The notes below the pieces were generated by a model, which had not been told where the DNA came from, searched no databases, and saw only the letters and a list, made by a program, of their open reading frames with translations. Positions 1 through 5,513 of a stretch of DNA of 11,714 nt are shown piece after piece (within the stretch, counting starts at the first letter, position 1; every line of letters begins with the position of its first letter). Source of the DNA: an uncultured Verrucomicrobiota bacterium (lineage in GTDB: Bacteria; Verrucomicrobiota; Verrucomicrobiae; Opitutales; Opitutaceae); NCBI GenBank assembly GCA_946482165.1, contig CAMLQS010000145.1:1-11714 (forward strand). The letters are read 5' to 3'. The translations under genes were made by a program, and so were the position numbers.

Positions 1-2
1 TC

Positions 3-377
3 ACCGGCGCCTACCAGGACATCATGGGCGACCTCCACAACCTCTTCGGCCGCGTCAACGAGGTCCACGTGTTCCTCGAGGACGACGAGCCCAACGGCTA
101 CTACATCGAGGACACCCTCGCCGGCGTGCGCATGAACGAGGTCATCGAGACCGTTCAATACCAGTGGGAAGAGCTCTGCCGTCGCATCAAGACGCAGATC
201 GACACCGCCACGAAGAAGGACCTCGTCAAACCCCGCGAAGGCGTCCGCCTGCTGGAGTTCTACGAGAGCCAAATGCTGGCCAAGACCTACCTCAACATCG
301 ACCGCATCGCCAAAACGGACGACGACGAGCAGCCCGCCCCCGCCAAGCCCGCCCGCTCCCGCCGCCGCAAAAACTGA
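3..377 (+). CDS. speA: Biosynthetic arginine decarboxylase, C-terminal end (5' truncated by window)
   Basis: This is the 3' end of a biosynthetic arginine decarboxylase, the PLP-dependent enzyme that converts arginine to agmatine at the start of polyamine synthesis. The frame is open from base 3, and the TGA stop is at 375-377. The visible protein starts with TGAYQDIMGDLHNLFGRVNE, the conserved C-terminal segment of SpeA enzymes, which helps form the active site and dimer interface. It continues through a VQY segment and a helical tail ending in QMLAKTYLNI. The last ~20 residues are an Ala/Pro/Arg/Lys-rich basic tail (PAPAKPARSRRRKN) that is not part of the catalytic fold. The ATG at base 24 lies inside the conserved block and is not the real start. 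The PLP-binding lysine domain lies outside the window. No T-tailed terminator was seen after the stop. Confidence 0.9.
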   Translation, partial: TGAYQDIMGDLHNLFGRVNEVHVFLEDDEPNGYYIEDTLAGVRMNEVIETVQYQWEELCRRIKTQIDTATKKDLVKPREGVRLLEFYESQMLAKTYLNIDRIAKTDDDEQPAPAKPARSRRRKN

Positions 378-400
378 TTCGGGCCCGGGACTGCCCCATG

Positions 401-433
401 GAGGGACGCCATCCCCGGCATCCGCGCCCGCGT
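401..433. repeat. Diverged copy of a GC-rich intergenic repeat (copy A)
   Basis: This stretch, just after speA, aligns with 9853-9884 in the same orientation: about 27 of 33 columns are identical with one gap. The best-kept part is a CCCGGC-x-TCC-x-CGCCCGCGT core. Two similar non-coding stretches about 9.4 kb apart, both in gaps, point to a dispersed palindromic repeat family. The partner copy also has a strong hairpin next to it that this copy lacks or has lost. The rest of the 128-bp gap after speA holds only the hairpin at 477-498. Confidence 0.5.
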
Positions 434-476
434 CCATTCCCCGCGTGAGCTTCCACGACTCGCTCGGTCAGACAGA

Positions 477-498
477 GCCTGTGACGTCCGCCACAGGC
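477..498 (+). promoter_or_regulatory. Hairpin directly before the 506 start codon
   Basis: GCCTGTG (477-483) pairs perfectly with CACAGGC (492-498) across an 8-base loop. The hairpin ends 7 bases before the ATG at 506, where a ribosome binding site would sit. It lacks a T-run, so it is unlikely to be the speA terminator. It could reduce translation of the 492-aa gene, or the inverted repeat could be a protein-binding site. The structure is visible in the sequence; its function is inference. Confidence 0.4.
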
Positions 499-505
499 CC
501 CCGCC

Positions 506-1984
506 ATGCCCCACGCACCGCAATCCGTCCCCCCAACGTTCAGCGACGACGATTTTGAAGCCGCCCACGAGGCCCGGCTTCGCGCACGCCGAAAAGCGCT
601 GTGGTGGCTAGCCGGCGGCTTCGGTCTGCTTTTCGCCCTCTTCGCCTATGTGCTGATCGCGGACGAGCCTCCGCCCGACACTTCCGATTTGCGGGTCGCT
701 TTCACGCACCCGCCCGACGAGAAGAATGCCTACGCGCTCCTCACGAAACTGACCGCAAGTCTTCCGCCGCCGCTCCCGGACGGCTCCGCTGACGGGAAAC
801 ATTTCAAAGGCATTTTCGCCGACGACTACGCCTGGGACCGCGCGGTCGTCGCCACGGAACTCGCCCGTTACGCGCCCGATCTCGCTCAATCCGTTCGGCA
901 GGCGCTCGACGCGCCCGATTCCGAAGCTCCCGAACTGAAATCATTCTACGCCACCCTTCCCGAGGTGGGGCCGATCCGTCGGCTGGGCCAGCTCCTGACT
1001 CAGCAAGCCGCACTGGCCTGGCATGACGGCGACCACCTTGGCGCCGCCGATCTCAACTTGCTTGCCCTCCGTTTGGGCCAACGCGTGAGCCAAAGCCGCG
1101 GCTACATCATCGTCGTGCTCACCGGCACCGCCATCGAAGGCGCCGCGCTGGACTCGATTCGTCGCCACGCGGGTTCACCCGACATCCCCGCCTCGGCCCT
1201 TAGGCGCTACTTGGACGAGCTGCCCGCGCAGGAGATCTCAATTAACGACTACCATCACGCCTACAAATTGGAGCACCAAGGCGTCGCCTCGCTGCTACTA
1301 ACCTCGTTCGACGGGAATTTCTCGAGCCTGTCAGGCGGCCCCAAAGCGGTCGTCGCTTCGCTCGCGGCGGCTCCTGGCGTCTATCAGCCTAACCGCACCA
1401 TCCGGTGGCACGCGGAGTTTATTCGGGCCCAAATCGCCCAACCCCTTCCCGCGCCTCTTGGCACGCGCGCCCCCGGGTCCCAAATCGTTGAATCGCTTAT
1501 CGAAGCACCCTGGCCGAAACGCGCGCAAAACTACACCGGGCGCAAGCTCTTGGGCATAATCATTCCAAGCCTCGGCAAAGTCACCCTCACCGGCCATCGC
1601 GTCCGCGCCAACCTTCGGCTTTCCCAAATCTATGTCGCGTTGCGTCTGCATCAACTCGAGCACGGCGGCGAGCTGCCTGCGGAACTCACGGAACTCGTTC
1701 CGGCCTACCTACCTGCCATCCCTCAAGATCCCTTCGACGATCAGCCACTAGGCTACGACCGCAGCCTGACGACCATCTGGTCGGTGGACGCTAGTCGCCG
1801 CGCCAAAATCGACGCCGACGGAGACCTTCCCAAAGGCGCGCCCGCCTACCGTCTGCTCTTCGCCCGCCCGACGCAGATCCTTCCCACTTTCGCCGAACAA
1901 GAAGCGCGCGAAGGAGGGAACACCGAGGAACTTGCCGGTTCCGCGGGGAATTCCCCGTCCTCGGACGTATCACCGTCCAAATGA
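506..1984 (+). CDS. Membrane-anchored protein of unknown function, first gene of the sigma-factor run
   Basis: A 492-aa protein that I cannot assign to a named function. Residues 1-30 are charged and probably cytoplasmic, residues ~31-52 (WWLAGGFGLLFALFAYVLI) form one membrane span, and the remainder is probably periplasmic. Around residues 370-420 is a segment of the type LRLSQIYVALRLHQLEHGGE followed by LPAELTELVPAYLP and DPFDDQPLGY. This segment recurs in large uncharacterised protein families of Planctomycetes and Verrucomicrobia and resembles pseudopilin-like tails. The C-terminus is Ser/Gly/Glu-rich and looks disordered. The stop overlaps the next start as ATGA (1981-1984), implying coupled translation with the anti-sigma-like gene. 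Codon use appears less GC-biased in third positions than in neighbouring genes (for example several TTG, CTA, AAT and TTT codons), judged by eye. There is no Shine-Dalgarno, and a hairpin precedes the start. Confidence 0.8.
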   Translation: MPHAPQSVPPTFSDDDFEAAHEARLRARRKALWWLAGGFGLLFALFAYVLIADEPPPDTSDLRVAFTHPPDEKNAYALLTKLTASLPPPLPDGSADGKHFKGIFADDYAWDRAVVATELARYAPDLAQSVRQALDAPDSEAPELKSFYATLPEVGPIRRLGQLLTQQAALAWHDGDHLGAADLNLLALRLGQRVSQSRGYIIVVLTGTAIEGAALDSIRRHAGSPDIPASALRRYLDELPAQEISINDYHHAYKLEHQGVASLLLTSFDGNFSSLSGGPKAVVASLAAAPGVYQPNRTIRWHAEFIRAQIAQPLPAPLGTRAPGSQIVESLIEAPWPKRAQNYTGRKLLGIIIPSLGKVTLTGHRVRANLRLSQIYVALRLHQLEHGGELPAELTELVPAYLPAIPQDPFDDQPLGYDRSLTTIWSVDASRRAKIDADGDLPKGAPAYRLLFARPTQILPTFAEQEAREGGNTEELAGSAGNSPSSDVSPSK

Positions 1985-2340
1985 CCACGCCGCACGATCC
2001 CGAGCTCCGCGCCCTGCTCCGCCGCGCCGACGCCGCCGCGGACCTTTCTCCCGTCTCCGCCGCGGACTTTGCCGCGGGTGTCCACGCCCGTCTCCAAGCC
2101 GACACCCACACCCAAGCCGCCCTCCGAGCTTCCCGCGGATTCGCCAGCCAACTCTTCCCGCTCGCCGCCGCCCTCGCCCTCGCCGCCGCCCTGGGAGTCG
2201 GCTCCGCGGTCGCTTACGCCCGCGAGCGCGACGCCCGATCCGAAACCTTCGCCGCCGCCTACGTTCGCAATATCGACCCGTGGCAAAAGCACGCCTCGCT
2301 CGGCGCGGAACACGCCCACGCGGTGCAGCGGCTTCCCTGA
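1981..2340 (+). CDS. Single-span membrane protein, probable CnrY-like anti-sigma factor
   Basis: A 119-aa protein with a cytoplasmic N-terminal part of ~57 residues (HDPELRALLRRADAA...), one Ala/Leu-rich membrane span at ~58-80, and a periplasmic tail of ~39 residues containing YVRNIDPWQKH. It has no HxxxCxxC zinc anti-sigma motif. The assignment as anti-sigma rests on topology and position: it lies directly before a periplasmic sensor and an ECF sigma gene, in the order cnrY-cnrX-cnrH, and CnrY is likewise a small single-span protein that holds its sigma factor through its N-terminus. Its start overlaps the stop of the upstream gene (ATGA). A small inverted repeat (GGACG 1963-1967, CGTCC 1974-1978) sits 2 bases before the ATG and there is no Shine-Dalgarno, which fits initiation by ribosomes finishing the upstream gene. 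Membrane topology is fairly secure; the regulatory role is inference. Confidence 0.75.
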   Translation: MTTPHDPELRALLRRADAAADLSPVSAADFAAGVHARLQADTHTQAALRASRGFASQLFPLAAALALAAALGVGSAVAYARERDARSETFAAAYVRNIDPWQKHASLGAEHAHAVQRLP

Positions 2341-2343
2341 GGA
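2339..2343 (+). promoter_or_regulatory. Shine-Dalgarno (GAGGA) of the periplasmic sensor gene
   Basis: GAGGA overlaps the TGA stop of the 119-aa gene and lies 7 bases before the ATG at 2351, an ideal spacing. It is the clearest ribosome binding site in this run of genes and fixes the start of the sensor gene at 2351 rather than at an upstream in-frame ATG such as 2069. Confidence 0.6.
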
Positions 2344-2350
2344 CTCCACC

Positions 2351-2821
2351 ATGTCCCGGCGCCCTGTCATTCTCCTCGTCCTCGCGCTCGCGGCCGGCTT
2401 CCTCGGTTACGGCCTCACGCGTCTCGCCGTGCGCACGCCCGCCGTCGAAGCCGGCGCCACCCAGGCCCAACTCGACTGGCTGGCCCGCGAATTCGCCCTC
2501 TCCGAAGCCACCCGCGCCGAGGTTGCCCGACTCCAGGCCGCCTACGAGCCCGTCTGCGAATCCCATTGCGCCGCGATCGCCCGGGCCCAAGCCGACCTCC
2601 GCGCCGCAGGCCCCGATTCCACCGCCCGCGCCTCCGCCGAAGCCGAACTCGCCCGGCTCAAAAAAGCCTGCGCCGACGCAACCCAGTCCCATCTCCGCGA
2701 GGTCGCCGCGCTCATGCCCCCCGCCGAGGCCAAACGCTTCCTCGCGATGATGGAGCCGCGCGTCGCCCATCGCGACGAACGCGTCGGCGCCCCCGCCCTC
2801 GCCCCGTCCGACGCCCCATGA
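2351..2821 (+). CDS. Membrane-anchored periplasmic sensor, Spy/CnrX-like (metal-resistance family)
   Basis: A 156-aa protein with an N-terminal hydrophobic segment (residues ~5-27, probably an uncleaved anchor) and an Ala/Glu/Arg-rich helical periplasmic domain, as in the heavy-metal sensor CnrX and the chaperones Spy and CpxP. Length is close to CnrX (about 148 aa from memory). Helices run from ~38 to 85 (LDWLAREFALSEATRAEVARL...) and ~92 to 133. A distinctive C69-x-x-H72-C73 motif sits in the first long helix, with C107 and H114 in the second; together these could form a metal or redox site. CnrX uses mainly His, Glu and Met, so the Cys-rich set differs. The open frame extends upstream to 2069, but the GAGGA site and the signal-like segment support 2351. 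The stop overlaps the sigma-factor start (2818-2821), so the two are translationally coupled. The likely job is to sense an envelope condition and release the sigma factor through the 119-aa protein. Confidence 0.8.
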   Translation: MSRRPVILLVLALAAGFLGYGLTRLAVRTPAVEAGATQAQLDWLAREFALSEATRAEVARLQAAYEPVCESHCAAIARAQADLRAAGPDSTARASAEAELARLKKACADATQSHLREVAALMPPAEAKRFLAMMEPRVAHRDERVGAPALAPSDAP

Positions 2822-3432
2822 TGCCGCCCAACGCGACGGCTTCCGCTTTCTCCGGCGACTCCGCTTCTCGCGAGCCGAGCGACGAGGCGCTCATGTCCGC
2901 CCTCGCCGCCGACGACCTGCCCGCCCTCGACGCGCTCATGCTGCGCTGGCAGACGCCCCTCCGCGCCTTCCTGTTTCGTCACCTGCACAACGAAGCCGAC
3001 GCGCTCGATCTCGCCCAGGAGACGTTCGTTCGCCTCTTCCGCCACCGCGACCGCTACCGCTCCGGCGCGCGCTTCAGCACCTGGATGTTCCAGATCGCGA
3101 TCAACCTCGCCCGCGACCACGCCCGCAAACAACAACGCCGTCGCACCGACTCCCTCGAAGCCGCGCCGCCGGCTGCCATCGCCGCCTTCGCCGCCCCCGG
3201 GCCGGCGCCCGACGCCGCCACGCGTCGCGCCGAGGAGGTCGCCGCCGTTCGTTCCGCCATCGCGGACCTTCCCGAGGAACTCCGCGAAGTCCTCGTCCTC
3301 TTCGAATACGAGGACAAAACCCACGCCGAAATCGCCGATATCGTCGGCGTGAGCTCGAAGGGCGTCGAAACCCGCCTCTACCGCGCCCGCGACAAACTCC
3401 GCGCCACCCTCTCCCGCTGGTTAAAAAGCTGA
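2818..3432 (+). CDS. ECF-family RNA polymerase sigma factor (CnrH/RpoE type)
   Basis: A 204-aa extracytoplasmic-function sigma-70 factor. Region 2 covers ~37-105 and includes ALDLAQETFVRLFRH, RFSTWMFQIAINLARDHARK (core binding and -10 recognition). An Ala/Pro-rich linker follows at ~110-140, then region 4 at ~143-200 with LPEELREVLVLFEYEDKTHA and the helix-turn-helix IADIVGVSSKGVETRLYRAR that reads the -35 box. Region 1.1 and region 3 are missing, as usual for ECF factors. The frame is open back to 2566, but the ATG at 2818 overlaps the sensor stop as ATGA and gives the normal family length; 2821 is an alternative start one codon later. There is no Shine-Dalgarno, consistent with coupling. 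It is the last gene of the run, unlike many ECF operons where sigma comes first, but like cnrYXH. A matching promoter lies immediately downstream. Confidence 0.93.
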   Translation: MMPPNATASAFSGDSASREPSDEALMSALAADDLPALDALMLRWQTPLRAFLFRHLHNEADALDLAQETFVRLFRHRDRYRSGARFSTWMFQIAINLARDHARKQQRRRTDSLEAAPPAAIAAFAAPGPAPDAATRRAEEVAAVRSAIADLPEELREVLVLFEYEDKTHAEIADIVGVSSKGVETRLYRARDKLRATLSRWLKS

Positions 3433-3435
3433 GCC

Positions 3436-3463
3436 GGAACCGCCTCCTGTAAATCAGGTCAAA
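3436..3463 (+). promoter_or_regulatory. Probable ECF sigma-factor promoter
   Basis: GGAACC (3436-3441) and GTCAAA (3458-3463) are separated by 16 bases. GGAAC-type -35 boxes and GTC-containing -10 boxes at 16-17 bases are the general pattern for ECF sigma factors. The site starts 4 bases after the sigma-factor stop and would place the transcript start near 3470, about 10 bases before the ATG at 3480. It probably drives the 122-aa secreted protein under control of the sigma factor encoded just upstream. No equally good match was seen before 506, so self-activation of the sigma operon is not evident. Confidence 0.55.
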
Positions 3464-3479
3464 CCCCGGGATTACGCTC

Positions 3480-3848
3480 ATGCTCACTTCCCTCCGGCTT
3501 CGCTCGCTCGCTCTTTTTATTGCCCTCGGGTCGCCGCTCTTCGCCGCGTCCCTCGATTTCCCCTCCGCCACCTCCCGCATCCAGATCGGCGCGCAGACCA
3601 CCCATTTCACCGCCGCACAAGCCGGACGCGATGTTCTGGTCGACGGCAAACCCGCGCTTGCAGGCGAACGCCTCAACAGCCTCATGCGCGTCAATTGGGT
3701 CATCGCCCCGGTCGAGGGCATCGGCGACGAATACGTCTTCGTCGTCCGCCGCCCCGGCCAAAAGCCCAAGACCTACTCGGTCGTCTTCAAAGGCGGTTAC
3801 ACGCAGGTCGCCCTTGAGGACAAGTTGAGCATCGAGATTGAAGACTGA
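3480..3848 (+). CDS. Small secreted protein of unknown function, likely ECF regulon member
   Basis: A 122-aa protein with a clear Sec signal peptide: basic start (MLTSLRLRS), hydrophobic core (LALFIALGSPLF) and an AA-S cleavage site near residue 23. The mature ~99 residues are rich in beta-forming stretches (RIQIGAQTTHFTAA, NWVIAPVEGIGDEYVFVVRR, KTYSVVFKGGYTQVALEDKL), suggesting a small periplasmic beta-sheet domain. It has no cysteine in the mature part and no lipobox. I do not recognise the family. GGGA (3468-3471) lies 8 bases before the ATG and may act as ribosome binding site. The gene begins 47 bases after the sigma-factor stop, behind an ECF-like promoter, so it is likely an output of that sigma factor. 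The 110-bp gap after it (3849-3958) shows only a weak 5-bp stem at 3881-3897 and no T-run. Confidence 0.82.
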   Translation: MLTSLRLRSLALFIALGSPLFAASLDFPSATSRIQIGAQTTHFTAAQAGRDVLVDGKPALAGERLNSLMRVNWVIAPVEGIGDEYVFVVRRPGQKPKTYSVVFKGGYTQVALEDKLSIEIED

Positions 3849-3958
3849 TCTGCCGGCCCGCCGTCGATAAGCAGCCTCTTCCGCCTTACCTCGGCGGCTC
3901 GCGCACCGCTGCTTCGCCCGCGCTTGCCCGACGAACGATCACGCGCGACGTTGCCGCC

Positions 3959-5329
3959 ATGGCCGCCCTCGTCTCTCTCAACCCCGCCACCGGCAAGGTA
4001 ATCGCCCGTCACGCCCCGCACACCAAACGCGAAATCGAGGCGCGCCTCTCCGCCGCTCACGCCGCCGCCGGGCAATGGCGCGCCGCCACGCCCGCGATTC
4101 GCGCCCGCCATCTCCGCGCCTTCGCCGCTGCGCTCCACGCAGACCGCCAAGCCTTGGCCGAGCTCGTCACCGCGGAGATGGGCAAGCCTCTCGCCGACGC
4201 TCTCGCCGAGATCGCCAAGTGCCGCGACGCCCTCCGCCACTACGCCCGCCACGGCGCCTCTTTTCTCAAACCCGAAATTCCGCCCGCCGCCCCGCAAGGC
4301 GTGTCGGTCGTCCCGGAGCCGCTCGGCGTGATCCTCGCGATCATGCCGTGGAACTATCCGCTCTGGCAGGTGGTCCGCGCCGCCGCGCCCGCGCTCATCG
4401 CGGGCAACGTCCTCCTCATCAAGCACGCGTCCAACGTCTCGGGCACCGTCCTCGCCCTCTGCGCGCTTGCACGCCGCGCCGGCCTGCCTGCCGGAACCTT
4501 CGACTGCGTCCTCGCCCCGGGCGCCGCCATCGAGCCGCTCATCGCCGACGACCGCGTGCGCGGCGTCACCCTCACCGGCAGTACGTCCGCCGGCCGCCGC
4601 GTCGCCGCCCTCGCCGGAGCGGCATTGAAACCCTTCGTCGGTGAACTCGGCGGCAGCGATCCGTATTTGATTTTCCCCGACGCCGACCTGCCCGCCGCCG
4701 CCCAAGCCTGCGCGGCCGCCCGCCTCGTCAACAACGGCCAGAGCTGCGTCGCCGCCAAACGCTTCATCGTCCACGCCCGCGTCGCCGACGAATTTGTCCG
4801 CCTCCTCGCCGACGCCATGGCCGCCTATCGCGTCGGGGAACCTACCGCCCCCGGCGTCCAGCTCGGTCCCCTCGCCCGCGCCGACCTTCGTGACGATCTG
4901 CACGCGCAAGTGACCAAATCCCTCCGCCGCGGCGCCCGCCTCGTCATGGGCGGCGCCCTCCCTTCCGGCCCCGGCTTCTTTTACCCGCCCACCTTGCTGG
5001 CCGACGTCGGCCCGGGCATGCCGGCCGCCGATGAGGAGCTCTTCGGCCCCGTCGCCTCCGTGGAGGTCGCGAAGGACGCCGATGCGATGTTCGCCGCCGC
5101 CAACCGCACCCTCTACGGCCTCGGCGCCGCCATCTTCACCGGCGACGTCCGCCGCGCCCGCGCCGACTATGTCCCTCGCCTCGAAGCAGGCATGGTTTTC
5201 GTAAACCACGCCGTCCGTTCCCACGTCGCGGTCCCCTTCGGCGGCAGCAAGGCGTCCGGCCTCGGCCGCGAGCTCGGGCGCCCCGGCGTGCTCGCCTTCA
5301 CCAACCCAAAGACGCTCTGGGTAGCCTGA
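3959..5329 (+). CDS. NAD(P)-dependent succinate-semialdehyde dehydrogenase (Sad/YneI type aldehyde dehydrogenase)
   Basis: A 456-aa aldehyde dehydrogenase, full length for the family. It oxidises an aldehyde to the acid with NAD(P), most likely succinate semialdehyde to succinate in the cytoplasm. Visible landmarks are IMPWNYPLW with the oxyanion Asn132, the coenzyme motif LTGSTSAGRR, the general base Glu229 in VGELGGSDPY, the nucleophile Cys263 in NNGQSCVAAKRF, and DEELFGPVASVEV. The Glu-to-Cys spacing of 34 is standard. ELGGSDP together with GQSCVAAKRF, the short N-terminus and the PFGGSKASGLGRELG end match E. coli Sad (YneI) best. Related substrates such as aminobutyraldehyde cannot be excluded. 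The start at 3959 (GCCGCC before ATG, no Shine-Dalgarno) gives a normal N-terminus. A strong hairpin begins 12 bases after the stop. Confidence 0.92.
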   Translation: MAALVSLNPATGKVIARHAPHTKREIEARLSAAHAAAGQWRAATPAIRARHLRAFAAALHADRQALAELVTAEMGKPLADALAEIAKCRDALRHYARHGASFLKPEIPPAAPQGVSVVPEPLGVILAIMPWNYPLWQVVRAAAPALIAGNVLLIKHASNVSGTVLALCALARRAGLPAGTFDCVLAPGAAIEPLIADDRVRGVTLTGSTSAGRRVAALAGAALKPFVGELGGSDPYLIFPDADLPAAAQACAAARLVNNGQSCVAAKRFIVHARVADEFVRLLADAMAAYRVGEPTAPGVQLGPLARADLRDDLHAQVTKSLRRGARLVMGGALPSGPGFFYPPTLLADVGPGMPAADEELFGPVASVEVAKDADAMFAAANRTLYGLGAAIFTGDVRRARADYVPRLEAGMVFVNHAVRSHVAVPFGGSKASGLGRELGRPGVLAFTNPKTLWVA

Positions 5330-5341
5330 ACCTCCCGGGAA

Positions 5342-5361
5342 CGCCGAGCTCCCGCTCGGCG
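5342..5361. repeat. Perfect 8-bp hairpin after the dehydrogenase gene, REP-like
   Basis: CGCCGAGC (5342-5349), loop TCCC, GCTCGGCG (5354-5361) form a perfect stem 12 bases after the dehydrogenase stop. There is no T-run on either side. The sequence type (GAACGCCGAGCTCCCGCTCG) resembles short palindromic repeats that I recall as common between genes in Verrucomicrobia. It may stabilise the 3' end of the transcript. Calling it a dispersed repeat is inference, since only one copy lies in this window. Confidence 0.45.
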
Positions 5362-5427
5362 CCGCCCGGCCCCCTCCCCCGCTCCCCGCATCCCAAGCCT
5401 CCCGTTCAGCCGCCCAAACAACTACCC

Positions 5428-5457
5428 GCGGCGCGTGACAAACAGGTTACGCGCCGC
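5428..5457. terminator. Strong 12-bp hairpin between dehydrogenase and ppk1
   Basis: Bases 5428-5439 pair with 5446-5457 over 12 positions with one G-T wobble, around the loop AAACAG. The 3' flank is ATTGTTTCTC, moderately T-rich. It may end the dehydrogenase transcript, or form the first stem of a ppk1 leader. It lies 98 bases after the dehydrogenase stop and 56 bases before the ppk1 start. Confidence 0.5.
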
Positions 5458-5474
5458 ATTGTTTCTCGTCTCCC

Positions 5475-5497
5475 GCGCACCCTTCCGGTGCGCTTTT
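5475..5497 (+). terminator. Intrinsic terminator or attenuator just before ppk1
   Basis: GCGCACC (5475-5481), loop CTTCC, GGTGCGC (5487-5493) is followed at once by TTTTCC. This is the form of a rho-independent terminator on the plus strand. It ends only 16 bases before the ppk1 ATG, leaving no room for a downstream promoter. Either the ppk1 transcript passes through it, which would make it an attenuator, or the hairpin serves another purpose. Confidence 0.55.
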
Positions 5498-5513
5498 CCG
5501 TTACGACTCCTGC

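Noticed and set aside
1932..2750. 272-aa and 266-aa frames over the anti-sigma and sensor genes
   Set aside because: Pro/Ser/Arg- and Gly/Arg-rich shadow proteins; the coupled small genes have proper membrane segments and spacing.
3797..5224. 475-aa minus-strand frame over the dehydrogenase
   Set aside because: Antisense shadow with Gly/Glu/Asp-rich composition; the plus strand has a complete aldehyde dehydrogenase with all catalytic residues.
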